In this document: positions 9,467 to 18,354 of the stretch, piece after piece | Layout: each line of letters opens with the position of its first letter | Numbering within the stretch: the first letter of the stretch is position 1 | Assembly (NCBI GenBank): GCA_900470805.1 | Contig: UCCA01000005.1 | Coordinates: 124,001-188,000 of the forward strand | Reading direction: 5' to 3' | Source of the DNA: Hyphomicrobiales bacterium | Lineage (GTDB): Bacteria > Pseudomonadota > Alphaproteobacteria > Rhizobiales > Rhizobiaceae | Length of the DNA stretch: 64,000 bases | Notes under the pieces: generated by a model | Seen by the model: the letters and a program-made list of their open reading frames with translations, nothing else | Database searches by the model: none | What the model was told of the DNA's origin: nothing | Made by a program: the position numbers and the translations under genes

Positions 9467-11278
9467 TCAGGGCAAAGACGTTATCGTCGCCTCGATCTCG
9501 CAAATCACACCGGACGGATCATAGGCGATTGTCGATTTGCCGTTCAGCTCCGCGGCCAACAAGCGTTCGACGAGGCGGGACCCGAAGCCCTTGCGGGTCG
9601 GAGGGAGAACCTCCGGTCCGTCCATCTCCCTCCAAACGAGGCGAAGATCTCCGGTCTCTTTAGCGAAGCTCCAGCTGATGGCAATTCTACCTGTCGCATT
9701 GGAGAGTGCACCATATTTGGCAGCATTTGTGCCGAGTTCATGGAGAGCAAGCGAGAGTGACGCAACGACTTTTTGCGGCAGCAAGACCGGATCGCCAGAA
9801 ACATCGAACCGCTCTGAAGGATATGGAGCGATAGCCTGCTCTACCACAGCCTTGAGATCGGCACTCTGCCAATGCCCCTCGGCAAGAAGGTCGTGGGCAT
9901 GCGCCATGGCCGAAAGGCGAGCCTCGAAAGCGGTCACCGCACCGCTGGCCTCAGCATCTTTTGCCAGGGTCTGACGGGCAATCGCCATGACCGTAGCAAA
10001 GACATTCTTCACCCGGTGGTGCAACTCGCCAATCAGCACCGCCTGAAGCCGATCCGCTTCCTTCTTCGCAGAAATATCGTGAGCGATCTTGGAAGCGCCG
10101 ATAATCCGGCCGACGCTGTCGTAGATTGGCGAGACGCTGAGGAGAACATCGACGAGATGGCCATCTTTGTGACGGCGTCTGGTTTCGTAAGGCTCCACCG
10201 TCGATCCGGCCCTGACGCGGCTCAACAGCGTCGGCTCCTCTTCGATCCGATCAGCAGGCACAAGGATCAGTACAGACTGACCGATGATCTCGTCCGCCTT
10301 GTAACCGTAGAGCCTCTCCGCCGAGGCGTTCCAGGACGTGATAGTCATATCGAGATCGATGCCCAGGATGGCATCATTGGAAGATGCGATGATGGACGCC
10401 AGCTGGCGCTCGACCTCCTGCCCTTTTTTGCGTTCGCTGATATCGATCGAGACGACCGCAACCTGGCGAATCCTGCCGCTATCGTCTCGAAGCGGCGAGA
10501 CGGTATTGTTCACCCAGACGAGACTGCCATCTTTTCGGACATATCGCTTTTCGAGATCGAAGCTCTCGCCGGTCTGTGCAAGCCGCTGGTACAATCGGGT
10601 TTGCTCGGGCATATCGTCGGCATAGGTGATGTCGCGGATGTTCTTACCGAGCAGCTCCTGTTCCTCGTAGCCGACAATCTCGCAAAACCGCTTGTTGACG
10701 TGCAGGATCTCGCCATTGAGGCTCCCTTGGCCAATCCCGGCCGCCGACTGCGATATTACCGCCCGCAGCCGTTCTTCGCTTGCCTGGAGCGCCCGATCGG
10801 CGCGGACGCGATCTGTGGTCTCGTTGACAATGCAGAAGACGCCGCAAACCGTCCCGTTTCCATCGCGGATCGGGGAATAAGAAATATCAAAATAGACAGT
10901 TTCCGGGTAGCCGTGCCGCTCGATATAAAATGGGCGGTCCTTGGCGGCGACCGTCTCACCTCTATCCAACACCTGGCGCAGGAGCGGTTCGAGGTCGTCC
11001 CATAGCTCGCTCCAGTTTTCTCGTGCCGGGCGACCGAAAGCCTTCGGGTGCCGTTGTCCGATCGACGGTGCATAGGGTGCATTGTAGAGGGCGACGAAGT
11101 CCGGCCCCCAGAACAAAACGATCTGCGCCATGGAAGGCAGCATAATGTCGACAGCGGATCTCAGGCACGGAGGCCAAACCGAAGGCGGGCCAAGCATGGA
11201 CTGGTCCCAGTCTCCCCGCTCAAGCATTCGAGAAATCTCGTCTTGCCCTGAGAAAGTTGCCCCCATTTCGTTCTGCAT
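9467..11278 (-). CDS. Multi-PAS HWE histidine kinase
   Basis: A large cytosolic HWE-family kinase of about 600 residues. In order it has an N-terminal PAS-like segment, two PAS/PAC domains (SQSAAGIGQGSLNGEILHVN and SSNDAILGIDLDMTITSWNA), the H-box GELHHRVKNVFATVMAIAR and an HWE catalytic domain with HELGTNAAKYGALSNAT. The start is uncertain: ATGs at 11278 and 11266 are possible and a TTG at 11386 would add 36 residues. No membrane segments are seen. It is upstream of the LOV kinase on the same strand, and the pseudogene at 277-1084 is a close relative. Confidence 0.85.
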   Translation of the reverse strand: MQNEMGATFSGQDEISRMLERGDWDQSMLGPPSVWPPCLRSAVDIMLPSMAQIVLFWGPDFVALYNAPYAPSIGQRHPKAFGRPARENWSELWDDLEPLLRQVLDRGETVAAKDRPFYIERHGYPETVYFDISYSPIRDGNGTVCGVFCIVNETTDRVRADRALQASEERLRAVISQSAAGIGQGSLNGEILHVNKRFCEIVGYEEQELLGKNIRDITYADDMPEQTRLYQRLAQTGESFDLEKRYVRKDGSLVWVNNTVSPLRDDSGRIRQVAVVSIDISERKKGQEVERQLASIIASSNDAILGIDLDMTITSWNASAERLYGYKADEIIGQSVLILVPADRIEEEPTLLSRVRAGSTVEPYETRRRHKDGHLVDVLLSVSPIYDSVGRIIGASKIAHDISAKKEADRLQAVLIGELHHRVKNVFATVMAIARQTLAKDAEASGAVTAFEARLSAMAHAHDLLAEGHWQSADLKAVVEQAIAPYPSERFDVSGDPVLLPQKVVASLSLALHELGTNAAKYGALSNATGRIAISWSFAKETGDLRLVWREMDGPEVLPPTRKGFGSRLVERLLAAELNGKSTIAYDPSGVICEIEATITSLP

Positions 11279-11481
11279 CGGCGCCCACTCTAAATCGTTG
11301 CGACGTCGCAAACGTTCGTCCCAGTGCTCAATGTATAGCGTGAGATGGTCGCAGCAAGGTCTTTTCGCAATGAAATCAGCTTCCAATCCGACAGACCGCT
11401 ACCGATTTCAGCTCACCAAAGCAGCAGACTTGACCCTTTCTGGCTGATTTCCCATATGTGCGCCGCGAGAAGGGAACGGGT

Positions 11482-11718
11482 ATGCGCGCATTTTTAGAAA
11501 CGTCATTTGGTCCGAACGAATTGTCGGTTATCGATCAATCATTCAAAGACTGGCTGGAAACTCACCATTTGGCCAAGAACAGCGCAGAGGCTGAGCTTGC
11601 CGCTGCGATCATCATAAACCTGTATCGCGAGGGACATGACACCAGGCAGGAATTGGACACCGCCATGTCCCTGCATCGCGGTCTTGCCGATCTTGGCGAG
11701 TTGGCATCGCGCTCTTGA
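11482..11718 (+). CDS. Small hypothetical protein
   Basis: A 78-residue protein starting MRAFLETSFGPNELSVIDQ, divergent from the multi-PAS kinase. The ATG at 11482 is preferred over one 24 bases earlier because AAGGGAACGGG lies directly before it. It is helical, soluble and of unknown function; it marks the last gene before the defence island. Confidence 0.6.
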   Translation: MRAFLETSFGPNELSVIDQSFKDWLETHHLAKNSAEAELAAAIIINLYREGHDTRQELDTAMSLHRGLADLGELASRS

Positions 11719-11835
11719 TAGGAAACGAACCCGCAACCCCATTGTTCCGCTAAGAATGTGCATAAAAAACAGTGGTATCAGAACGTGCTATCGATCAAGT
11801 TTCCGCACAATCTACCAGCTTCCGCGCTCCGAGCA

Positions 11836-12747
11836 TCACTTAAACGCAATACCTAGCGCGCTTAAAAACTCTAGCATGACGTCGTTGACCGAACGCTGGC
11901 GCAAAACGCGCGCTTCTCTGATTTCCGTGTCGTCCGCGGCACCTTCGATTTCGAACTGCGCGACGGCTACGTTGCCCTCGCGAAGATAGCCATCGTCTGG
12001 CTCTGGATCACAAAAGCGGTTGAGCAATAGCGTGAGGGCACGCTCGATGACCTCGCGGTCGTTGCCTTTCAGCGCCTCTTGGAATTTGGCGATTGCACCC
12101 GCAAGCCCGCCTTCTCCATGCTCGAGGCAGTAGACGAGATCGTGCGCATCTTTGCGCTCACGCCGGTGATCAAAGGCGAACGCCTTAAGGCATGTGAATG
12201 CCACGATGTCAGCGTAAGGAATGGATTCTGTCGAGCGGCCCTTTTCACCCAACAAGTCAGCAGTGACCTCCATTCGGTCGTGGTGCCGAAACACGAGCGA
12301 CGCGTTAGGGATATTTACCGCAGAGACATTTCCTTCGGTCGGCAGTTCCTGCAGTGCGCCGCCCCGGAGCTTCGGATCGTCCGCCAAGAACTCCAGAATG
12401 ACGAGAATGCCATGCTCGGTCATTGTCTGCCAACGCCAGTTGACTTTATTGCCCTTGTCATTTTGCGCACGCTCGAAACCCATTTTTTTGAGGTTCTGCT
12501 CGAGCGTCCGGTACGCCTCCGTGTCGGCGAGAATCGAAAGATCGACCACGACATCGATATCGCCGGTTCCTGCATGGGGCGGGACGTCGGGCGGCCGCTT
12601 GGTGACGATGTAGCGCGGTGCCAGACCCCCGACCAGAAAGACGGAATCGCGCCAGGGGCCGAGGCCGCTGAAGAGCGTAACCAGGACGCGCTCGCAGTCC
12701 CGGGTAACATCGGCACTGTATTCGGTCAGTATTTGAGGCTTTGTCAT
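11836..12747 (-). CDS. AbiEii-type nucleotidyltransferase (toxin of AbiE-like pair)
   Basis: A 303-residue protein with a minimal nucleotidyltransferase active site: FLVGGLAPRYIV (Gly40-Gly41) followed by GTGDIDVVVDL with Asp63 and Asp65. This is the fold of AbiEii toxins of type IV toxin-antitoxin/abortive-infection systems, which in studied members modify tRNA (family knowledge). It is encoded after, and overlaps by four bases, the winged-helix gene at 12744-13826. Together they are read as an AbiE pair. The assignment as toxin rests on the signature and gene order. Confidence 0.75.
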   Translation of the reverse strand: MTKPQILTEYSADVTRDCERVLVTLFSGLGPWRDSVFLVGGLAPRYIVTKRPPDVPPHAGTGDIDVVVDLSILADTEAYRTLEQNLKKMGFERAQNDKGNKVNWRWQTMTEHGILVILEFLADDPKLRGGALQELPTEGNVSAVNIPNASLVFRHHDRMEVTADLLGEKGRSTESIPYADIVAFTCLKAFAFDHRRERKDAHDLVYCLEHGEGGLAGAIAKFQEALKGNDREVIERALTLLLNRFCDPEPDDGYLREGNVAVAQFEIEGAADDTEIREARVLRQRSVNDVMLEFLSALGIAFK

Positions 12748-13826
12748 TGGGGTACCGCGAGTTTTGTCAGCCGAAGATGCTCGGCTAGTTCCTTTGAGCG
12801 ACCGCTGTCAAGCTGCAGAAGGTCGAGGTAAGTTTGAAGAGGGTCTGTGACCCAGACATGGCCGACCCTCTGGCGAAACAGAAAGTCGTGGCGTGGATTT
12901 GAATCTATAACTCCCAGATTCCAGCCCTCTTTAACAGCCTTTGCTCCCAAATTTAGGAGAAGGTTTTCGCCGCCGTGATCGATGCGACAATGGATCTGGG
13001 ATATCTTCGAGAGGTGCGGCGCATGTATCTGCCCAGCCATCAGCCCCGATATCTCGTAACGAATGCCTGTCTCGTCGCAGATCCTGTCAATCTCATGGAT
13101 TGCCTCATCTATGTTGGCCATCCGCATATAGTACGAGCGGAGCGACTTTGGCTTGAGCGAAGCGACATAGGAAGACCACTCGTCAAGCAGCGCGCGGGGA
13201 TTGGCGAGCATCCTTTCCTTCGACGGACCGGCCCCCTTGGAGTCCACCCATTCGCGACGCTCTAGTTCGATAAGAACCTGGGATGCAGTTGTCGGAGACA
13301 CGGATGCTCGCTCGGCCAGTTCATGCACACCGAACCATTGGTCCTTGAACGTCCAAACCCCGTGGAGGGCTTGCGCGCGACTTCCGACGAACAGGCTGTT
13401 GAGCGATCGAGCCTGCCTCTTTAAGGCAGGCTTTTCAATGAGAACAAAAAGATTGTCGGCCGAAAGATAGAGACTGCCGCTACGATCGAAATAACCAACC
13501 TTCTCCTCGCGCAGAAGCGCCCTGGCACCAGGGGAAATGGAGTCGGCCATTAATAGTGGGAGAACTCTGGCATTGCCCGGCGGCATCGCTGCAACGTACC
13601 TTTTTAGCTGCCAGATTGCTTCCCTGACGTCCCTTGGAAAAGCAGATCTCTTGGCTTCAACAACAAGCTTGAACGGTGCTTCGGAAAATCGCGCGTTTAA
13701 AAGGAAATCTGCGTAAGGTTTTCCGATCTTCGCCTCAGACCTTGGCTCGGACGTGATTTCCCCGCCTGCCTCCGTTAGGCTAGTCGCCAACTCCCTCAAC
13801 ATATCAAAAGCTATGGGCTCTTCCAT
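12744..13826 (-). CDS. AbiEi-like winged-helix antitoxin with nuclease-like N terminus
   Basis: A 360-residue partner of the AbiEii-like toxin. The N-terminal about 80 residues look like a PD-(D/E)xK fold: Asp40 in PYADFLLNA, then LVVEAKR giving Glu57-x-Lys59, then an Ala-Ile-Trp-Gln helix. A winged-helix segment follows (FGVHELAERASVSPTTASQVL), typical of AbiEi-family autoregulators. The C-terminal half is of unknown fold. The start at 13826 lies just downstream of a cluster of GCAAATAT repeats that are a likely self-binding site. Whether the nuclease-like domain is active cannot be told from sequence. Confidence 0.7.
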   Translation of the reverse strand: MEEPIAFDMLRELATSLTEAGGEITSEPRSEAKIGKPYADFLLNARFSEAPFKLVVEAKRSAFPRDVREAIWQLKRYVAAMPPGNARVLPLLMADSISPGARALLREEKVGYFDRSGSLYLSADNLFVLIEKPALKRQARSLNSLFVGSRAQALHGVWTFKDQWFGVHELAERASVSPTTASQVLIELERREWVDSKGAGPSKERMLANPRALLDEWSSYVASLKPKSLRSYYMRMANIDEAIHEIDRICDETGIRYEISGLMAGQIHAPHLSKISQIHCRIDHGGENLLLNLGAKAVKEGWNLGVIDSNPRHDFLFRQRVGHVWVTDPLQTYLDLLQLDSGRSKELAEHLRLTKLAVPQ

Positions 13827-13842
13827 CGATATTCCCTGCGCA

Positions 13843-13903
13843 GCAAATATAGCCCTTATGTCGCATATTTGCAGAATTGTCTATATATACTGTGCAGCAA
13901 ATA
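13843..13903. promoter_or_regulatory. Candidate operator array for the AbiE pair
   Basis: GCAAATAT (13843-13850) and ATATTTGC (13865-13872) form an inverted repeat with a 14-base gap. A further direct copy GCAGCAAATA lies at 13894-13903, and the spacer contains TATATATA. It lies within 80 bases upstream of the AbiEi-like start. AbiEi antitoxins of known systems bind inverted repeats in their own promoter, so autoregulation is a good inference. Confidence 0.55.
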
Positions 13904-14276
13904 AATTAGATCACGTTCGGGCCCCTCCCGCCCCGACCGCTAGAGGGGAAGTCGAAGGCCGAGAACTTCAGGGTGTTTTGACCGCAGGCGCCGCGTGACA
14001 CCCCAATTAAGAAATTTGGGCAGGCGATTCGCGTTCGAGATTTGCGCGCTCAGCGAATTTCCCGCTTTTGATTTCCGTGTAGCCCTGTTGCTGGGCTGTG
14101 ACGTGGTCGTCTTCCCAGCGCGGGGGGACCCAAAAAGGGATCCGTTTCGGCAACCCGATATTCGATTCAGGGTAAGGGAATTCCATTCGACAACCCGCAA
14201 CTTCAAGAAGTAGATTTTGGCGCCACGGTTAGATAGCGTGCGGACTCACGGTACAATGTGGTGCGAATGCAAGCCA

Positions 14277-16517
14277 ATGAGTGAACTCCCGGAGATATCG
14301 ACTTTCGACAGTTCAATTCGATTCTTGATTCCCGTGGCCGACGGCGAACCCACGAAGGCAACACCGCTCCAAGGCTTCTCCGTGAGCCTATGCCATAACG
14401 CGCGGCTCATTCGCGCGGCGTCGTTCCTTCCGTCTTCCATCTATGATCTAACCGAGGATGGTCTGCGCACCTTCGCGCCCCGGCGAATCTCCGGGGTAAA
14501 TCCGATCAACTGGTTTCCGATGTCTCCACGGGCGATCCGTTCCGCGCCGTTGCCCGCTTATCTACCTTTCAACATCCTTTTGGTTGGCGAGATGCACGCT
14601 GCCGCCGACTTTCGTACTTGGGCGCAATCCTGCGCCATCGCTCCCCTCGTCGTCGCAGATAAAGAGGGTGATTTGGCCTTATCGGACCTCACTATCAGCG
14701 CGTTACAAGCCTATTGCCTACGCGCCTGCGATCGCCTGCCGCAATCGATCGACCCGGACTACGTTCGTGACGCCAGAGAAGCGCTCCAAGGATGGTCGCC
14801 TCTTCCTTCACGTCGTCTCAAATATAACATCCGAGGGCATGCGACCATCGTCCCCAACTTGATGGCCCTGTCGGCCTTTGGGTTTGCAGATATGGTGGAA
14901 GGCCCCTTTGACGACATAGGCAACGGGATTGACCCATATGTCGAGCAAGTCGTGGCAACTACCAACAGCATCTACGCGGAGCGAAAAAAATCCGATGCTG
15001 GAGGCGCCAGCGACGCCTATCGCAGCTTCCCCGACCTGAACCTGTTTGCGCCGGCACTGTTCTCCCACGTGGCGACGATGGCTCCTCCTGCTGACATGGT
15101 GGGGCCGGAAAAGAAGCGGTTCTTGACGGTTAGGAACGCCCTTGTACGCCAGAATGGCTACGGGTACACCGCGAAAACACCGCATCAGGCAGAGGCTCTA
15201 TTCGGTGCGTCGCTGGAGGAGATAAAAGCAGGGCGAGCCAGACCGTCACCCCACCCGCTCTCGCGACTTCGCCAACTGGAGCTCGCTCTCGCGACCGAGG
15301 CGATCGCCGCCCTTTCAGCCTCGGATCTCTCGGCAACCATTCGTCTTCCAAACGCCATCAACACGACATCGGGGGCGGTACGGCAGTTCGCAGCGCATTA
15401 TCGTAGCGACGGGGACGGATCAAAAAAGCGGCTACGAGCCTTTCAGCAGGTACAGGCAGCACTCGCCTCGGCCTTCCCCGCACGCTTTCTGCCGCTCGTG
15501 AAATCATCAAAAGACGGCGTTCGCATTGTTGCCGACGCCCATGTGGAATGGCTCGATATCGATGGCCTTCCGCTTTGCCTGAGGAAGAACGTCTCAAGAA
15601 TTCCTGTCACGCCCGGGAACCTGTTCATCGACCAGCTGGGGCCGCTTCCTCTGATCAGGCTAATCCCCGAAAGTTTCCGCAGGATTCTCGTCATCAGTGC
15701 ACTGAAACGCGAAGACCCAATACGGCCGATGTTCGAAATCGCCTTTGATGCCTTCGGCAAGCACTGGCACGAAACGCTTCAAGTCGATTTCGTGGAGGTC
15801 TCCAATGCCGACGAGCTCGTTTCCGTTCTGAATGAGTTCGACGGCCCCCTGGTAATCTTTGATGGACATGGCAGTCATCCAAAGGACGGGGTTGGGGTGT
15901 TGCACCTCAAGGACCAGGAGATTGACGTCTGGCAATTGCGCGACCGCGTTCCGCAACCGCCGCCGATCGTCATTTTGAGCGCCTGCGATACCCACGCGGC
16001 CGATAGAAACCATGCAACGGTCGCAAACGGTTTCTTGGCTTTGGGATGCCGATCCGTCCTCAGCGCTGTCTTTCCCCTCGACGCGCGCGCGGCCGCCGCA
16101 TTCGCTGCACGATTGGTCTTTCGGATTTCCGACTTTATCCCGGCCGCGGTGGAGACATTCGGCCGGGCGCTGACCTGGACCGAGATCGTCTCGGGCATGT
16201 TGAGAATGCAGGTCCTGACGGACTTTTTGCGATTTCTTCAGCACAGAGAAATAATCGACGAGGCGACCTACGTGGGGGTCCATCAGAAAGGCAATTTTTA
16301 CATCAATGGCGGGTCAAGTAGCCCGTTCGAGGATGTGCTCGATCTGCTCGAAGAGGACGGCCGCAGGAGAGAGCTACTGAAAACCTGCCTCGACACGGCG
16401 ATCGCCAATTCGAGCGCGCTCGCCTACCTGAACCTCGGGCGTCCGGAAACGATCTTGCTTGACACGATGGAGCGGATGGCGAGAGACGATGACGATATTT
16501 CGGAAAGCGTGGCGTGA
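14277..16517 (+). CDS. CHAT-domain (caspase-like) protease
   Basis: A protein of about 746 residues ending in a CHAT domain, a caspase-fold Cys protease. The His of the dyad is His531 in VIFDGHGSH and the Cys is Cys570 in VILSACDTH, followed by the typical GCRSVLSAVFPLD strand. The first 430 residues have no domain I recognise. CHAT proteases act as death or processing effectors in several phage-defence systems. ATGs at 14256 and 14277 are both possible; neither has a strong ribosome site. It leads a four-gene run with gaps of 48, 49 and 42 bases, so it is probably the first gene of one operon. Confidence 0.8.
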   Translation: MSELPEISTFDSSIRFLIPVADGEPTKATPLQGFSVSLCHNARLIRAASFLPSSIYDLTEDGLRTFAPRRISGVNPINWFPMSPRAIRSAPLPAYLPFNILLVGEMHAAADFRTWAQSCAIAPLVVADKEGDLALSDLTISALQAYCLRACDRLPQSIDPDYVRDAREALQGWSPLPSRRLKYNIRGHATIVPNLMALSAFGFADMVEGPFDDIGNGIDPYVEQVVATTNSIYAERKKSDAGGASDAYRSFPDLNLFAPALFSHVATMAPPADMVGPEKKRFLTVRNALVRQNGYGYTAKTPHQAEALFGASLEEIKAGRARPSPHPLSRLRQLELALATEAIAALSASDLSATIRLPNAINTTSGAVRQFAAHYRSDGDGSKKRLRAFQQVQAALASAFPARFLPLVKSSKDGVRIVADAHVEWLDIDGLPLCLRKNVSRIPVTPGNLFIDQLGPLPLIRLIPESFRRILVISALKREDPIRPMFEIAFDAFGKHWHETLQVDFVEVSNADELVSVLNEFDGPLVIFDGHGSHPKDGVGVLHLKDQEIDVWQLRDRVPQPPPIVILSACDTHAADRNHATVANGFLALGCRSVLSAVFPLDARAAAAFAARLVFRISDFIPAAVETFGRALTWTEIVSGMLRMQVLTDFLRFLQHREIIDEATYVGVHQKGNFYINGGSSSPFEDVLDLLEEDGRRRELLKTCLDTAIANSSALAYLNLGRPETILLDTMERMARDDDDISESVA

Positions 16518-16565
16518 GCGCGGCTGCCGGCCGGATTTACATCAAAACAGTTCAGGGAAAAAGAG

Positions 16566-16919
16566 ATGGTTGAGCTTCTAAGAACCGAAATCGATACCGA
16601 ACATCGATACCGTCTCACCTCGACCGACCGAGGCTATCTCCTGTCATGCGCTCAGCGCGGAGAGATCGGTTTGATGATCGGACCATCGGAATGGCTCTAT
16701 CGAACGAGAGAGGCTGCGGAGAAGGGGCTTACCCTCATCATGCTCATGAACGCCTGGTGGAGCGCCATGACACACGGTTATCCCGCCGGCGATCTTCCAA
16801 GCCGCTGCGAGTTTGCAGGGGCGGAGCATGCCGAGGCGGTGGCGCGCCTCGACGACCAGCCCCTGGTCGGACGCGAGGTCAAGGATCTGCGAGAGTTAGA
16901 AGACGCGACTTTCAGCTAA
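16566..16919 (+). CDS. Hypothetical protein in CHAT operon
   Basis: A 117-residue soluble protein starting MVELLRTEIDTEHRYRLTST. It has no recognisable catalytic motif. AGGGAAAAAGAG lies directly before the ATG. It is placed between the CHAT protease and the Schlafen-like gene with short gaps on both sides, and so could be a regulator, adaptor or protease target of that set (inference). Confidence 0.65.
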   Translation: MVELLRTEIDTEHRYRLTSTDRGYLLSCAQRGEIGLMIGPSEWLYRTREAAEKGLTLIMLMNAWWSAMTHGYPAGDLPSRCEFAGAEHAEAVARLDDQPLVGREVKDLRELEDATFS

Positions 16920-16968
16920 GCCCACGCAGCGTTTGACAGACGGGCGACACTTTAGGAACGGCAGGTCC

Positions 16969-18312
16969 ATGCGCGGGAAAGCAATCGAGTTCATCACGAT
17001 CGAAGATGTCCGTCAGCTCATTGTGGACGGCGTGAGCGAGAGCCTCAACATCGAATTCAAACTGGATATCCCGGTGAGCCCGGAGGAGCAGAAGGCCCAG
17101 CGAGCGAAGGATCCGTCGCTTTCCGTTCCTCGCGGCTGGCAGGGCTCCGGGAGCATTTCGAACTTTGGACGCGATGCACTTGCCGAAGAGATTGTTGCCT
17201 TTGCCAATGCTGACGGCGGGACGCTCGTTCTCGGAATGGAGGAGACCGAGGCAGCGCCGCCGAGAGCTTCGCGGCTGAACGTACTCCCGAATGTCTTCGA
17301 CCTCGAGAGGCGCCTGCGCGATGCGTTCAACGATTGCATCGAGCCCAGGCTCCCCTACCTTGCGATACGCGCCCTGGTGACCGAGAATGATGGCTCGGGG
17401 GTCGTGCTTATAGAAACTTCACCTTCATCGCTTAGTCCTCATTGGGTGAAGAAAAGCAGAAAACCGACCATTCGCAGAGAAGATCGATGCGATACCCTTT
17501 CAATGCCGGAGCTTCACGACATGGTGCTCAGACGCGCAAGATCGCTGGACGAGGCTGCCGCACGGCTGGTTGAGGAACGGAGTCGATTCCAGAAGCACTT
17601 CGCAGACCACCTCGTTCATCTGAAGCCTGCGAATTTTCTCGGTGGCCCGAATGACAGCGGCGTTCCGGTATGGCTGAAGCAGACCGGTCAGGCGGCTTTG
17701 GGCCTACAGGTCACAATCGTTCCACACTTCGGAATCGGTCTCCCACGGCTCGAAAGCTTCAATGACCTTGTTCCCGATCCCGGTGCCATCGGCATTCTAC
17801 AGGGCTCGGAGCGGCGACCTACGCATTGGATTGGGACCTACACCTACGTCGAAGGTTCCGGGCGCAAAATCCTCGGCGGGGTGACGTCGCGCCAGGAGGG
17901 AGGGTTCGACAAGACCGTGACAGTCATGCGCGACGGCCTAGTCACAGTATCCTTCATTCAGGTCCGCCCGACGTCATCCTGCACATGCACGGCGGATCTC
18001 GTTATAACCGCCGCGGGTTTCGCCGTTGGGCTATTCGACCGCTTGAGGCGCAAGAGCAGCTACCCTGCAGCACCCGCCGACGTGAGTGTTGACATCCACG
18101 CGATGGGCGAAGTCGGCATTGGACGGTTCGATGGGTTCAATGGCGGAGCAGTGTTTGGCCGCTTAGCTTCCCGAACGGTGTTCCCGATTTACACTTTGGG
18201 CGACTCCCAGGATATTTCGGTGTTGTTGAACGAAATTAGTGGTGACTTGATGAACGCCGGCGGAATGGACGCCACTTCCATCAACCCGGTAGCCTGGCTC
18301 GATGAAAGCTAA
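16969..18312 (+). CDS. Schlafen/AlbA_2-domain protein
   Basis: A 447-residue protein with an N-terminal AlbA_2 (Schlafen, formerly divergent AAA-4) domain. Glu29-Phe-Lys31 occurs in LNIEFKLDIP and the core strand is IVAFANADGGTLVLGM (75-90). Schlafen-type domains bind nucleic acid, and some are RNA/tRNA nucleases. The remaining 250 residues are of unknown fold. The start at 16969 is an ATG preceded by GGCAGG; a TTG 36 bases upstream is unlikely. It is third in the CHAT operon and a plausible nucleic-acid sensor or effector. Confidence 0.75.
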   Translation: MRGKAIEFITIEDVRQLIVDGVSESLNIEFKLDIPVSPEEQKAQRAKDPSLSVPRGWQGSGSISNFGRDALAEEIVAFANADGGTLVLGMEETEAAPPRASRLNVLPNVFDLERRLRDAFNDCIEPRLPYLAIRALVTENDGSGVVLIETSPSSLSPHWVKKSRKPTIRREDRCDTLSMPELHDMVLRRARSLDEAAARLVEERSRFQKHFADHLVHLKPANFLGGPNDSGVPVWLKQTGQAALGLQVTIVPHFGIGLPRLESFNDLVPDPGAIGILQGSERRPTHWIGTYTYVEGSGRKILGGVTSRQEGGFDKTVTVMRDGLVTVSFIQVRPTSSCTCTADLVITAAGFAVGLFDRLRRKSSYPAAPADVSVDIHAMGEVGIGRFDGFNGGAVFGRLASRTVFPIYTLGDSQDISVLLNEISGDLMNAGGMDATSINPVAWLDES

Positions 18313-18354
18313 CCAAGTGGAGCATGCGGGGACGTTCGAAGGTGAGGTGTAGAG

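Noticed and set aside
8724..9524. 266-codon open frame antisense to the LOV kinase
   Set aside because: Shadow of a well-supported gene; no start signal or family features.
9872..11005. Long open frame (377 codons) on the plus strand opposite the multi-PAS kinase
   Set aside because: It is antisense to a clear kinase gene, has no ribosome site and no recognisable protein motif; high-GC codon structure explains it.
13940..14213. Short frames on both strands between the AbiE-like pair and the CHAT gene
   Set aside because: Equal-length frames on both strands with no start signal; probably leader or spacer DNA.
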